Assembly: GCA_046352935.1 (NCBI GenBank)
Contig: JAXMGR010000005.1
Coordinates: 145,176-209,175 of the forward strand
Source of the DNA: CAYWMY01 sp046352935
GTDB lineage: Bacteria > Pseudomonadota > Gammaproteobacteria > Steroidobacterales > Steroidobacteraceae
DNA: 64,000 nt
Direction: 5' to 3'
Shown: one piece after another, positions 1 through 8,595 of the stretch
Layout: each line of letters opens with the position of its first letter
Position numbering within the stretch: position 1 is the stretch's first letter
Notes under the pieces: generated by a model
Databases searched by the model: none
Told to the model about the DNA's origin: nothing
What the model saw: only the letters and a program-made list of their open reading frames with translations
Position numbers and translations under genes: made by a program

Positions 1-159
1 CTTGCCGCACTGAACAGCCAAGACTCGGTATCGACTGATCTGCGCGCAGACAGCGCAGTGCTGCACTGACCTGGACGCTCACCGCTCTTCCCGAAAATCA
101 GATCCGGATTCGATCTGCATTATCTCCCCTGTCCGCATCCACCTGCTCCACCAGTGCGC

Positions 160-356
160 ATGCGGCGTGTGATCGCGAAGGACGTGTACCTGCAGCACGG
201 GCTTTCGGAAGCGATCTGCTACCTGTGGCGCCGCAAGGTGGTGGGATGGGCGTGCCGGACGCGAAGCGGCTGAAATCTCTGGAGGCAGAGAACTCGCGGG
301 TAAAGACGCTGTCTGCGGAATCTAGACTGGAGTGCGAAGCGTCCCTCCTCGTCTGA
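160..356 (+). pseudogene. IS3-family transposase OrfA remnant, frameshifted
   Basis: Two overlapping frames look like pieces of the small HTH protein (OrfA) of an IS3-family element. From 160 one frame reads HGLSEAICYLWRRK, like the HG(I/L)SEATFYNWK helix of OrfA. From about 240 another frame reads GGMGVPDAKRLKSLEAENSR, the usual continuation with its leucine-zipper start, and stops at 354-356. An indel near 235-240 separates them, and no OrfB or terminal repeat is visible. It is a dead fragment, and the only transposon trace I see in the window. The 159 bases before it show nothing recognisable. Confidence 0.7.
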
Positions 357-490
357 CCGCCCGAACCCTCATCTCACCGAGACGAGAGATGACATGAATC
401 GCCCTAATTGACAGCGCCCTGCCAAGACCCAATGAAAGCCACGGGACTCGAGTTCGACCGCGGCAACACTACCGCCCCACGCAAGCGACT

Positions 491-521
491 GAGCAAAATA
501 CGACCCGGGGACAGGCCCCGG
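491..521 (-). terminator. Possible rho-independent terminator of erpA
   Basis: On the minus strand, immediately after the erpA stop codon, CCGGGG-5 nt-CCCCGG forms a six-pair GC stem. It is followed after a few bases by TATTTT. The T-tract is short and slightly offset, so this is only a plausible terminator. The rest of 357-490 shows no gene or site I can support. Confidence 0.35.
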
Positions 522-522
522 C

Positions 523-873
523 TCAAACGTTGAACGACGAGCCGCAGCCGCAAGTCGTGGTTGCGTTGGGATTGCGGATAACAAACTGGGCGCCCTCCAG
601 ATCCTCCCGATAGTCGATCTCTGCGCCCGACAAGTACTGGATCGACATCGGATCAATGACAAGCGTAACACCATGATTCTCAAACCGTAAATCGCCGTCC
701 TCAATGCTCTCGTCGAAGGTGAACCCATACTGGAAACCGGAGCACCCGCCACCCGATACGAACACTCTCAGCTTGAGTTCCGGATTACCCTCCCCCGCAA
801 TCAATTCGCCGACCTTGCGGGCTGCCGCATCGGTGAACAAAAGACTGGGAGTCGGGGATGGCACGTCAGTCAT
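523..873 (-). CDS. erpA: A-type iron-sulfur carrier ErpA
   Basis: ErpA accepts Fe-S clusters from the assembly machinery and delivers them to target enzymes in the cytoplasm. The predicted 116-residue protein carries the three invariant cysteines of A-type carriers: one in GGGCSGFQYGF and two in the C-terminal CGCGSSF. The block NPNATTTCGCGSSF is typical of ErpA rather than IscA. An upstream in-frame ATG at 909 would add 12 residues. I prefer the ATG at 873 because it gives the usual 114-116 residue length and has a GGGG ribosome site about five bases upstream. It is a single gene, with no isc genes nearby. Confidence 0.95.
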   Translation of the reverse strand: MTDVPSPTPSLLFTDAAARKVGELIAGEGNPELKLRVFVSGGGCSGFQYGFTFDESIEDGDLRFENHGVTLVIDPMSIQYLSGAEIDYREDLEGAQFVIRNPNATTTCGCGSSFNV

Positions 874-951
874 GGTTGCCCCGTCAGAATCGAATACCAA
901 ATTAGACATGAGTTTATGTTTGAGGTTCCCTTCAGGTCAAAAGGCGGCTGA

Positions 952-1653
952 TCAGGGCGTCACCGTCCAGCCAACGGTCCGTCGGTCCACGATCCGTTGA
1001 CCCGGGCTCAGCAGCAATTCGACGGTGAGGCCATCGGGCCTTAATGCCCCAGGGACGGTGATCGGAATGCGCAGCGTCTCGACGTAGCGCAGTTCGAACG
1101 GCACTTCGCGTACCCCCGCCGATGACAGCTCGCGGAACGGAATCTCCACCAGAGCACCACGCAGGGTGCCAGACAAGGTGACTCGTGCCGCACCACGGTG
1201 GGCCGCGTCCCGAGCCCCCGCGCGCACGATGGTAACCTCGACCACAAAATGCCCCCGTGTCGCTGGACGGATGACCACGGACTGCACACGTACCGAACCG
1301 GCGCCGAACTCCTTTGCCAGCACCCCGCGGTAGAACTCGACATCCTGATTCAGTCGCGCAACTTGCGACTGGAGATCTCCAATCATACGCTGCGATTCTG
1401 CCAGCGATTGCTGATCGACGCGTCGTCCCACCTCAAGAGCGGCAATCTCGCGGCTCTGCGCGTCCAAGGCGTCCTGCAGACGTACAATCCGCGCTTCGCC
1501 TGACATGCCGCCCTTCCCCCCAAAGATCGGTGGCAACGCCAAGCCGCCGCGGCCGGCGCTGTAGCCCGCAGCGACCAGCAACATCCCGGAAGACATCCAC
1601 ACAAGTCTATTGAGCCAACGGCCCCGTGCATGATGGATCTGGAGGCGGCTCAT
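952..1653 (-). CDS. Membrane-anchored coiled-coil protein, DUF6776-like
   Basis: This 233-residue protein has one N-terminal hydrophobic segment (about residues 17-36) after a basic stretch, so it is probably anchored in the inner membrane. Residues about 55-110 form a heptad-rich coiled coil containing ESQRMIGDLQSQVARLNQDV. The C-terminal half is beta-rich with no catalytic motif. Architecture and length fit the DUF6776 family that often lies beside erpA and hemJ in gammaproteobacteria. That family name is from memory, not a search. No function is assigned. The gene is divergent from hemJ, with about 46 bases between the starts. Confidence 0.65.
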   Translation of the reverse strand: MSRLQIHHARGRWLNRLVWMSSGMLLVAAGYSAGRGGLALPPIFGGKGGMSGEARIVRLQDALDAQSREIAALEVGRRVDQQSLAESQRMIGDLQSQVARLNQDVEFYRGVLAKEFGAGSVRVQSVVIRPATRGHFVVEVTIVRAGARDAAHRGAARVTLSGTLRGALVEIPFRELSSAGVREVPFELRYVETLRIPITVPGALRPDGLTVELLLSPGQRIVDRRTVGWTVTP

Positions 1654-1699
1654 ATCGACTTGTCGCTAAAATAGCGAATCCTCACTCGAGGCCACTGGT

Positions 1700-2116
1700 G
1701 TGATCTGGCTGAAGGCTTGGCACGTTATTTTTGTGGTGACATGGTTCGCGGGCTTGTTCTACCTGCCGCGACTGTTCGTATACCACTCAACGGCAATCGA
1801 TGCCGTCAGCAATGCACGGTTCAAGGTCATGGAGCGCAGGCTGTTCATCCTGACGACGCTAGGCGCAATCCTGGCCGCAGCCTTGGGTTGCAGCATGATT
1901 CTGCTGCAACCCGGATACTTCCTCTCGCTCGAATGGATGCGGATCAAGCTCGCGCTCGTTGCAGTGCTGATGGGCTATCACAGTTATACGTTTGTGTTGC
2001 TCCGTCGTTTCGCCTGTGACGAGAATCGTCGCAGCGCTCGCTGGTATCGCTTCTATAACGAGTTTCCCACTCTTCTGCTCATCAGCATCATTCTCCTCGC
2101 TGTGGTCAAGCCCTGA
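1700..2116 (+). CDS. hemJ: HemJ-type protoporphyrinogen IX oxidase
   Basis: HemJ is an inner-membrane enzyme that converts protoporphyrinogen IX to protoporphyrin IX in haem synthesis, replacing HemG or HemY. The 138-residue sequence has about four membrane segments and opens with the family signature KAWHVIFVVTWFAGLFYLPR, which includes the conserved early histidine. The FYNEFPTLLL segment near the C-terminus is also characteristic. The start is a GTG; no ATG gives the conserved N-terminus. No other haem gene is nearby, so the assignment rests on sequence alone. Confidence 0.88.
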   Translation: MIWLKAWHVIFVVTWFAGLFYLPRLFVYHSTAIDAVSNARFKVMERRLFILTTLGAILAAALGCSMILLQPGYFLSLEWMRIKLALVAVLMGYHSYTFVLLRRFACDENRRSARWYRFYNEFPTLLLISIILLAVVKP

Positions 2117-2149
2117 ACTGTGCAGCCAACGACCCGGGCATGGACCCTT

Positions 2150-2737
2150 TCACGCTGACGGCAGCCGGTGACCGCGCCGCGGCCGCAATCGCGAGCTTGC
2201 GGACGACTTCCCGGTCCACCAGGCAGGGTAAGGTGGCAAACCATCCGGAAATGCGAGGCTACCGAGTTCGTGCAGGGCCATTGAATAGACGCGGCGCTTG
2301 AAATATATGACCTCACGGATGGGCTCCCAGTAATCCACCCAGCGCCATCGGTCGAACTCAGGCGGCTGTTCCGTAGCATCGAAGCGGAGCCGGCCTTCTG
2401 GTCCACAAAAGCGCAGCAGATACCAGCGCTGCTTCTGACCGATGCAGACCGGAGAAGAATCACGACGGAGGAACGGCATTGGCAATCGATACCTTAGCCA
2501 GCCTCGTGTCCTTCCGAGTACATGGACGTCCTCAGGACTCAGCCCGATTTCTTCATTCAGCTCCCTGAAGAGCGCGTCATCGGCAGACTCCCCTCGACGG
2601 ACACCGCCCTGAGGAAACTGCCAACCCCGGCCACCGCTGCGACCACCCAAGAAGAGCTGACCACCGTCCCGCATGAGAACGATACCGACGTTCGCCCGAT
2701 AACCTTGGCCATCGATGAAATCTTCTGACGAACTCAT
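2150..2737 (-). CDS. rppH: RNA pyrophosphohydrolase RppH
   Basis: RppH removes pyrophosphate from the 5' triphosphate end of mRNAs and so starts 5'-dependent RNA decay. The Nudix box is intact (GGVRRGESADDALFRELNEE followed by IG), preceded by GRGWQFPQGG, which is diagnostic of RppH. The later motifs QKQRWYLLRF and EFDRWRWVDYW also match. At 195 residues it is longer than E. coli RppH (176), through a basic tail with no obvious fold. GTG at 2740 is immediately followed by ATG at 2737. A GAGGAG ribosome site upstream favours the ATG. Confidence 0.93.
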   Translation of the reverse strand: MSSSEDFIDGQGYRANVGIVLMRDGGQLFLGGRSGGRGWQFPQGGVRRGESADDALFRELNEEIGLSPEDVHVLGRTRGWLRYRLPMPFLRRDSSPVCIGQKQRWYLLRFCGPEGRLRFDATEQPPEFDRWRWVDYWEPIREVIYFKRRVYSMALHELGSLAFPDGLPPYPAWWTGKSSASSRLRPRRGHRLPSA

Positions 2738-2889
2738 CACTCTCCTCGGTTACAAGCCAGCCAAAGCTGAGAATGCCAAGGCGCCGAGATTGTTCCACAG
2801 GGCCGAGTGCCGGCCAATCCTTGCCTTGCCATATCGCGACCGGCCGGATAGCCTCAATAGCATCTACCCGCCCTTTGGAAAGCCAGCCC

Positions 2890-3876
2890 GTGACCCGCGC
2901 TCCGGCCAGCCTGGTGCTGTCGTTGCTGTGCGCAATTGGCATCGCGAGCGTCCTGATTTCCCTTTACGTCGGCAGCGCCGGTATTGGCGGCCTCGACCTG
3001 TGGCCCGCTACTCCGAAGGCAACTGACGAAACCCTGCGCCGCATCGTATTGGAACTGCGACTTCCTCGAGCGCTCGCGGCCTACTCGGTGGGCGCCGCTC
3101 TGGCGCTGGCTGGTGTCTTCATGCAGGTCCTGCTGCGCAATCCCCTGGCGGACCCGTATGTGCTCGGAGTCTCGGGCGGCGCCGCTGTTGGTGCACTCGT
3201 GGCCATACAAGCAGGACTCGCGGGCGCCCTGCTGCATGCCGGTGCCGGTATCGGCGCGCTGGCCGCGTTGTTGCTGGTATTCTCCCTTGCGCACGGCCGC
3301 GGCAGTTGGTCCCCCCTGCGCCTGCTGCTGACAGGCGTAGTGGTCGCCGCAGGCACCTCGGCAATGGTGTCGCTGCTTCTCGGACTGGCAGATGACGCCC
3401 GCCTTCGCGGGATGGTCTACTGGCTCATGGGCGACCTGTCGTACGCGGGCGTTCCGTGGGCCGTCCTGGCTCTGCTGGCGATAGCCTTGCCTGCCGCCAT
3501 AGGGGCCGGTCGCCACCTGAACGTCATGTCACACGGAGAATGTACCGCTCAGCTGCTCGGGATCGCGACCCAACCGTTGCGAGTCGGACTTTTCGCACTC
3601 GGTTCTCTGTTGACTGCTGCCGCCGTTTCAAATGCCGGCTGTATCGGATTCGTCGGGCTGATCACGCCCCATGCGGTCCGGCTCGCAATCGGATCGGATC
3701 ATCGGCTCGTTGCACCCGCCGCGGTACTGGCCGGCGGAGCCCTGCTGGTCCTCGCGGACCTCGCGTCCAGAACCTTGATCGCACCGCGCCAGCTGCCCGT
3801 CGGCGCATTGACGGCGATCATCGGCGTGCCGGTCTTTCTCTGGCTCATGAGGCACGGCCAGCCGCACACTGACTGA
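2890..3876 (+). CDS. btuC: FecCD-family ABC permease, probable vitamin B12 permease BtuC
   Basis: This is the membrane subunit of a metal-chelate or cobalamin importer. About nine or ten hydrophobic segments are visible. FecCD signatures include LRLPRALAAYSVGAALALAG, NPLADPYVLGVSGGAAVGAL, GFVGLITPHAVRL and RQLPVGALTAIIGVPVFLWL. The open frame extends upstream to 2773, but that part is Arg/Pro-rich and uncharged membrane sequence begins only after the GTG at 2890. That GTG has GGAAAG upstream and gives 328 residues, normal for BtuC. I infer B12 as substrate because the ATPase, binding protein and BtuB lie within 9 kb. The gene is separated from its ATPase by tyrA, a small gene and pdxH. Confidence 0.82.
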   Translation: MTRAPASLVLSLLCAIGIASVLISLYVGSAGIGGLDLWPATPKATDETLRRIVLELRLPRALAAYSVGAALALAGVFMQVLLRNPLADPYVLGVSGGAAVGALVAIQAGLAGALLHAGAGIGALAALLLVFSLAHGRGSWSPLRLLLTGVVVAAGTSAMVSLLLGLADDARLRGMVYWLMGDLSYAGVPWAVLALLAIALPAAIGAGRHLNVMSHGECTAQLLGIATQPLRVGLFALGSLLTAAAVSNAGCIGFVGLITPHAVRLAIGSDHRLVAPAAVLAGGALLVLADLASRTLIAPRQLPVGALTAIIGVPVFLWLMRHGQPHTD

Positions 3877-3997
3877 CTTCTGAAGAAAATGCGGATTCGC
3901 TGAATCTGGCGGGCACCGGGAAAGCGGTCCCGCGATTCCAAGCCGCCCCACGGCACCGATACCTGGTCTAACTCAGCTTCCCGAACGACAAGCACCT

Positions 3998-5122
3998 TCA
4001 ACGAGAAGACACACGCCCGGATTCGGGCCGCACGGCAGCGCGATCCTCGAAATAGGCTCGCCCGCGCACCATGAACTGCTCGAACGTCCGGGCATCGTGG
4101 CTGCGTACGGCACTGCGGATACGTTCGACCGACTCCGCCAACGCATCAAGAGATTCGAGACCGTAATCGTTCAGCGCTTGAATCTCGAAATAGAGAGCCG
4201 GGCTCTCACTGGCAACGGCGCTCGCGACCTCCAGCTGCGCATCGAAGGTCGTGCTGGAAAGACGTGCGAGTCGAGGGGCCGCTTCACCACTCTCCGCCAG
4301 CGCAGTGAAGAATGCGATGTTCACAGCGTGAGAAAGCCCCAGCACATAAGCAATCAGCCGATCGTGATCGTCGAGCGACATGATGACGTGCTCAGCCATG
4401 GTTGCCGAGAAGAGTTCCTGGGCCTCGCGGAGAGCATCCGTCGAACCCAGGTCGATATGGATAACGTGGCGTCCCGACAGCAGGTCAGTGTTCGGACCGA
4501 ACATGGGATGGAGCGAAGTCACCTTCACCCCTGCATGGCGCAGGGCTTCGAGGCCGCCGCGAAGCGGCGTTTTTAGCGAACCGACGTCGAAAACGAGCCC
4601 CGCCGGTCGACGGTCCGCCAGCTCCAGGAGGATGCCGCTGGTAACACCGAGCGGCGCGGCTACGACTATGATGTCGTGATCGAGGCGCGAGGTTCGCCAG
4701 TCCGCGCGATACGCATACTGGTCCAGCGGCCCAGCCGGATCCGCGACCTCGACTTCGAAACCCTGAGAATCCAGGAAGTTCGCAAACCAGCCGCCCATCT
4801 TGCCGCGACCACCAATGACCAGCGCACGCTTCCCGGATCCGCCGCTGCGAGCCGCGACCTGGGCCTGCTCCTGATGCGCGAGAGATGCACGGATCAATTG
4901 ACGGAGGATCCCCTCTGCGACTTCCGGCGAAACGCCCAAGCGGTCGGCAGTCGCACGGGCATTCAAGAGCACCTCTCGCTCGCGGCGAAAGTCCCGCGTC
5001 CCCAGACCGGTCGCCCGCTTGGCACGGGCGACCTCGCCACTCAAACGCTGGCGCTCGGCAACGAGCTCGATCAGCTGGCGATCGAGGGCGGTTAGGCGTT
5101 CGCGAAGTTCTGTGAGGTTCAT
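3998..5122 (-). CDS. tyrA: Bifunctional chorismate mutase / prephenate dehydrogenase TyrA
   Basis: This enzyme converts chorismate to prephenate and then, with NAD, to 4-hydroxyphenylpyruvate on the way to tyrosine. Residues 1-90 form an AroQ-type chorismate mutase (LRERLTALDRQLIELVAERQ, with a later REREVLL segment). From about residue 98 the dehydrogenase begins with the nucleotide-binding loop GGRGKMGGW. LHPMFGP follows, containing the catalytic histidine region, then LSHAVNIAFF. The 374-residue length equals that of enterobacterial TyrA. The gene is convergent with btuC and has no aromatic-pathway neighbours. Confidence 0.95.
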   Translation of the reverse strand: MNLTELRERLTALDRQLIELVAERQRLSGEVARAKRATGLGTRDFRREREVLLNARATADRLGVSPEVAEGILRQLIRASLAHQEQAQVAARSGGSGKRALVIGGRGKMGGWFANFLDSQGFEVEVADPAGPLDQYAYRADWRTSRLDHDIIVVAAPLGVTSGILLELADRRPAGLVFDVGSLKTPLRGGLEALRHAGVKVTSLHPMFGPNTDLLSGRHVIHIDLGSTDALREAQELFSATMAEHVIMSLDDHDRLIAYVLGLSHAVNIAFFTALAESGEAAPRLARLSSTTFDAQLEVASAVASESPALYFEIQALNDYGLESLDALAESVERIRSAVRSHDARTFEQFMVRGRAYFEDRAAVRPESGRVSSR

Positions 5123-5196
5123 GGGGCTGGACGCTTGAGTGCGTCCGCCGTTTTACCGATCACACCGTGTCGCTGCAAGTCGGTTTCCCGGCATCC

Positions 5197-5628
5197 TCAC
5201 CATAGAGGCAGGCTCAGAACGATCTGCAGGTCTCCGTAGAAGCCGTCATCCCGGTATCCGCCACCCCTCCAATTGCGGTAGCCGTCGCGGTGCCAGCCGC
5301 CACCCGGATACCCGTCGACCCGCCCGCCGTACCGCCAGTGCCGATCATGGCCGCGCAGACGGCCTCGATGGTGATGCCTGTCACCATAATCCCAGCGATC
5401 ATGTCGATCGAAATCTCCACGGGACCACCCCCGATGCGCGCCGAATGAATCATCCCGGTTTCGGCGCTCGGCCCAGTCTCGCCTCCCACGATCGGAGGCA
5501 CGGAAATCGTCACGATGCGACCAGGCGGGTACATCGCGGGAATGCCCATGGCGCGAATCCGCATGGGCCGCGAGGGACCCCAGCAAGAACAACGCTGCGA
5601 GCGCCAGATGACTGGTAGCCCTTTTCAT
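5197..5628 (-). CDS. Secreted Arg/His/Asp/Gly-rich protein of unknown function
   Basis: The 143-residue product starts with a clear signal peptide (MKRATSHLALAALFLLGSLAAHA) and then becomes extremely rich in Arg, His, Asp, Gly and Trp. It has many repeated DRH, RDD, HRD and GYR patterns (for example DRHHHRGRLRGHDRHWRYGG). It ends in a short hydrophobic strand GDLQIVLSLPLW with a C-terminal tryptophan. A strong AGGAGC ribosome site precedes the ATG, which supports this start over a longer upstream frame. The mature protein should be periplasmic or surface-exposed and could bind metal or polyanions through its histidines, but that is inference. No family is recognised. Confidence 0.7.
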   Translation of the reverse strand: MKRATSHLALAALFLLGSLAAHADSRHGHSRDVPAWSHRDDFRASDRGRRDWAERRNRDDSFGAHRGWSRGDFDRHDRWDYGDRHHHRGRLRGHDRHWRYGGRVDGYPGGGWHRDGYRNWRGGGYRDDGFYGDLQIVLSLPLW

Positions 5629-5804
5629 GGTCGATGCTCCTTTAACAACCCGGGCCCAGCCTGCGCGCACCTCCCTGAACCGCCCCTGAAGCGCCGGCCC
5701 GTGGACCCTGTGGCGACGAAGCTCAGTGGACGCGCGACCGAGCACATCGGCCATGCGCGTTTGCCGGCGTGACGCGTTACGGGCCGACCAGCTACGATTA
5801 GCCG

Positions 5805-6497
5805 ATGAAGCCCGCTTTTCAGATCTTGCCCGACAAATTGCCAGCCGACCCGATGCCGCTCGCCGAGACCTGGCTGCAGCAGGCATGGGACGAACAGATT
5901 CAACCCAACCCGAACGCGATGGTCCTGGCCACCGTGAATGCGGCGGGCCAGCCCTCCGCACGGGTCGTCCTCTGCAAAGAAATCGTCCCGATGCCAGGCT
6001 ATGTGGTGTTCTATACGAACTACCGCTCGCACAAGGGACGGGAAATCACCGCCAACCCCCGGGCCGCCGTCGTCTTTCACTGGGACGCCCTGCGCCGCCA
6101 GCTGCGCATCGAGGGAACTGTCACCCGAAGCCCCGGAAGCGAGAGTGACGATTATTTTGCGTCGCGGCCGTGGCAGTCGAGGATCGGCGCATGGGCGAGC
6201 GCCCAAAGCGAACCGGCCGGATCCAGATCGCACCTGCAGGAGGAACTCCGCGCTACGGCGAGGCGATTCGGGGCGCCCGACCCGACGCTCCCCGACAGCG
6301 AAGATCCGGGACAGGAGCTGGTCGTGCCACGCCCGCCCCACTGGGGTGGCTACCGACTGTGGGCCGATGCCGTCGAGTTTTGGGTCGAAGGCGATTTCCG
6401 GATCCACGACCGCGCACGTTATGCGCGCAGCCTGACGGCCGGCGGACTCGACCATTTCCACGCCGGAGCGTGGCGCCACGTGCGTTTGCAGCCGTAG
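5805..6497 (+). CDS. pdxH: Pyridoxamine 5'-phosphate oxidase PdxH
   Basis: PdxH uses FMN and oxygen to make pyridoxal 5'-phosphate from its pyridoxine or pyridoxamine phosphates. The 230-residue protein contains the FMN-binding segment NAMVLATVNAAGQPSARVVL, the FYTNYRSHKGREI motif, FHWDALRRQLRIEG, and a C-terminal half with WGGYRLWADAVEFWVEG ending in RLQP. All of these are PdxH landmarks. The start lies just upstream of conserved sequence. The gene may be co-transcribed with the ATPase gene nine bases downstream. Confidence 0.95.
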   Translation: MKPAFQILPDKLPADPMPLAETWLQQAWDEQIQPNPNAMVLATVNAAGQPSARVVLCKEIVPMPGYVVFYTNYRSHKGREITANPRAAVVFHWDALRRQLRIEGTVTRSPGSESDDYFASRPWQSRIGAWASAQSEPAGSRSHLQEELRATARRFGAPDPTLPDSEDPGQELVVPRPPHWGGYRLWADAVEFWVEGDFRIHDRARYARSLTAGGLDHFHAGAWRHVRLQP

Positions 6498-6506
6498 GAA
6501 CGCCTC

Positions 6507-7292
6507 ATGGCGTACGCCCCGCCCGCGGCACCCCGACTTACTGCGACGGGGGTGAGCATCCGTGTGCCACGGCGTGAGCTCGTAACCGGGCTCGATCTCG
6601 ACTGCGAAGGGGGCGCCTTCGTCGGTATTCTGGGAGCGAATGGCGCGGGCAAATCGATGACCCTCAGAACCCTGGCGATGCTCAGGGAAGCAGCAGCCGG
6701 CCGTGTCGAAATCAATGGCCGCGTCCGCAGTCAATGGAGGCGACGCGATATGGCACGGTGGCTCGGCATGTTGCCGCAGGCAACCGAGGACCCTTTCCCC
6801 GCGAGCGTTCTCGAAACAGTGCTGATCGGGCGCCACCCGCATCTCGATTTCTGGGAGTGGGAGGGTGAGGCCGATCTCCAGTACGCGCGCGACGCGCTGG
6901 CGCGCGTCGATCTCGCCGGCATGGAGAGCCGCGACCTGGACAGTCTTTCGGGCGGCGAACGCCGACGCGTCGCAATCGCAGCACTGCTGGCGCAGGACCC
7001 GCGTATTGCCATTCTGGACGAGCCGACCAATCACCTCGATCCGCATCACCAGCTGCAGGTACTCGATCTGTTCCGCGCCCGGGCAGATCGCGGCGACCTC
7101 GTACTCGCCAGTCTGCACGATGCCTCCCTGGCGGCACGTTATTCCGATCTCGTACTCTTGCTATATGGCGACGGTGGGTGGTCTTTTGGATCGACCGAGA
7201 CGACCTTGACGACGCAGAACCTCGAGCGGCTCTATCGGTCCCGCGTGCAGGAGATCCACTGGGAGGACCGGAGGGTCTTCGTCGTCGGCTGA
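6507..7292 (+). CDS. btuD: ABC transporter ATPase, probable vitamin B12 importer BtuD
   Basis: This cytoplasmic ATPase would power uptake through the BtuC-type permease. The 261-residue sequence has Walker A GANGAGKS (residues 43-50), the ABC signature LSGGERRR (147-154) and Walker B IAILDEPTNHLD (167-178). The downstream switch histidine lies in LASLHDASLAARYSD. The arrangement is that of the FecE/BtuD/HmuV class. Assignment to B12 rests on BtuC, BtuF, BtuB and a cobalamin riboswitch nearby; a siderophore or haem substrate cannot be excluded. It follows pdxH by nine bases and converges on hisN. Confidence 0.82.
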   Translation: MAYAPPAAPRLTATGVSIRVPRRELVTGLDLDCEGGAFVGILGANGAGKSMTLRTLAMLREAAAGRVEINGRVRSQWRRRDMARWLGMLPQATEDPFPASVLETVLIGRHPHLDFWEWEGEADLQYARDALARVDLAGMESRDLDSLSGGERRRVAIAALLAQDPRIAILDEPTNHLDPHHQLQVLDLFRARADRGDLVLASLHDASLAARYSDLVLLLYGDGGWSFGSTETTLTTQNLERLYRSRVQEIHWEDRRVFVVG

Positions 7293-7306
7293 GTCGAGCA
7301 GCACCG

Positions 7307-8080
7307 TCAACCGCGTGTTCCCAGAGCGTCCAGCAGGGCCTCGTGCAGTCGTCCGTTGCTGGCAAGCACCGTCGTCGTCTCGAGCCCCACCGGCGCACCG
7401 TTCAATGCCGTGAAACACCCGCCGGCCTCCTGCACGATCACGACGAGCGCAGCAATATCGAGAATATTCACGTCCGACTCGACGACGGCGTCAATCTTGC
7501 CTCCGGCGAGAAGGTGATAATGGAGAAAGTCACCATAACCGCGAATGCGGTTCACGCGCGTCACGAGCCGACCGTAGTCAGCCCAGCGAGGCCCGCCAGC
7601 AAGACTTCGGAGGTTGCCCGCGGACAGCGCGGCTTGATCGAGCGACGATATCGTGCTTACGCCGAGACTCCGGCCATCCAGCCATGCCCCCTGGCCGCGC
7701 TCTGCCCACGCCAGTTCTCCATAGACCGGCGCCGACGAAACACCGAGGACCAGTTCGCCACGATGCATCAGCGCGATCTGTGTCGAGAACAGCGGGTACT
7801 CGCGCACGAACGCCTTGGTGCCGTCGATGGGGTCGACGAGCCACACGTACTCACGGTCAGAACCAGCCGAACCGGTCTCCTCGCCATAGAAGCCGTGGTC
7901 CGGAAACCTCTGCTCGAGGATTTTGCGGATCGCCTCTTCCGCCTCTACGTCCGCGACCGTCACCGGCGATTTATCCGCCTTGGTCTTGACGTCCAGGTTG
8001 CGCTGGTAGAAACGCCGGATGACAGCCGCAGCCGCAGCCGCGCCATCGAGTGCCGCCTGTAGAAATTGAGAATTCGCCAT
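7307..8080 (-). CDS. hisN: Inositol-monophosphatase-family phosphatase, likely HisN histidinol-phosphatase
   Basis: This Mg-dependent phosphatase belongs to the IMPase fold. Metal-binding motifs are present: GEETG, VDPIDGTKAFVREYP and a late SDVNILDIAALVVIVQEAGG segment. The DPIDGTKAF form and the 257-residue length fit the monofunctional HisN histidinol-phosphatase branch better than CysQ or SuhB. The distinction is inferred, because no his genes are in the window. The gene is convergent with btuD (14 bases apart) and is transcribed away from the B12 riboswitch. Confidence 0.7.
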   Translation of the reverse strand: MANSQFLQAALDGAAAAAAVIRRFYQRNLDVKTKADKSPVTVADVEAEEAIRKILEQRFPDHGFYGEETGSAGSDREYVWLVDPIDGTKAFVREYPLFSTQIALMHRGELVLGVSSAPVYGELAWAERGQGAWLDGRSLGVSTISSLDQAALSAGNLRSLAGGPRWADYGRLVTRVNRIRGYGDFLHYHLLAGGKIDAVVESDVNILDIAALVVIVQEAGGCFTALNGAPVGLETTTVLASNGRLHEALLDALGTRG

Positions 8081-8224
8081 ACGTTCGCCCGATCCGGCCT
8101 TCGACCCGCAGGCGCCCCATCGGGCACATCCCGCGACGAGGCGCGAGACTGCGCGAGCCGCAGCACCGCGTCAATCCGGGCGACCAGGAGCCGACTGGAC
8201 CAGTTCCGGCCCGAGGCGGCATCC

Positions 8225-8254
8225 TTGACACGGCCCGAGCGAGCCACCTACAGT
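8225..8254 (+). promoter_or_regulatory. Sigma-70-type promoter of the btuB leader
   Basis: A perfect -35 TTGACA at 8225-8230 is followed after 18 bases by TACAGT at 8249-8254, which matches the -10 consensus at the most conserved positions. The predicted start near 8261 falls just where the cobalamin riboswitch begins. That coincidence is the best argument for the promoter being real. Confidence 0.65.
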
Positions 8255-8261
8255 CACGTCA

Positions 8262-8482
8262 GACATCTGGTGACCCGGGACGCGAGTTCCCGGGCTAATC
8301 GGGAAGCCGGTGCACCCCCTAAGGTAATGCCGGCACTGCCCCCGCAACGGTAATCGGCAAAGATCGCGTCAGGCAGCCGCGTGGCTGCAGCCACTGCGCC
8401 GGACCTCCGGGTCCGCGTGGGAAGGTGACGTGAAGTCCTTCAGGGACAGCCGAGAGTCCGGAGACCGGCCGGTGTCAGGCGC
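8262..8482 (+). ncRNA. Cobalamin (adenosylcobalamin-type) riboswitch
   Basis: The leader contains the conserved blocks of the cobalamin aptamer in order. These are GGGAAGCCGGTGCA (from 8301), CTGCCCCCGCAACGGTAA (8336-8353), GTGGGAAGGTGACG (8417-8430) and the B12 box GTCCGGAGACCGGCC (8457-8471). Bound cobalamin should lower expression of btuB downstream. Between aptamer and gene, CTCCC at 8564-8568 can pair with the ribosome site GGGAG at 8584-8588. That suggests control by hiding the ribosome site rather than by termination, since no T-tract is seen. The mechanism is inference; the aptamer is clear. Confidence 0.95.
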
Positions 8483-8595
8483 CAGTCCGCGGCGGGCGGA
8501 CGGCAGGTGCAGACCCGTCCGGGTCGACCTCCGCTCCCCGCTCCGCGTCCGGCAGATCGTCCACTCCCCTGCGGGGAATGCCCGGGAGCGAATTC

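Noticed and set aside
2773..2889. N-terminal extension of the BtuC-type permease
   Set aside because: The 39 extra residues are Arg/Pro-rich without conservation; the GTG at 2890 with GGAAAG upstream fits the family length.
5625..7118. 497-codon minus-strand frame opposite pdxH and btuD
   Set aside because: Shadow of two well-supported genes; no signature motifs and no ribosome site.
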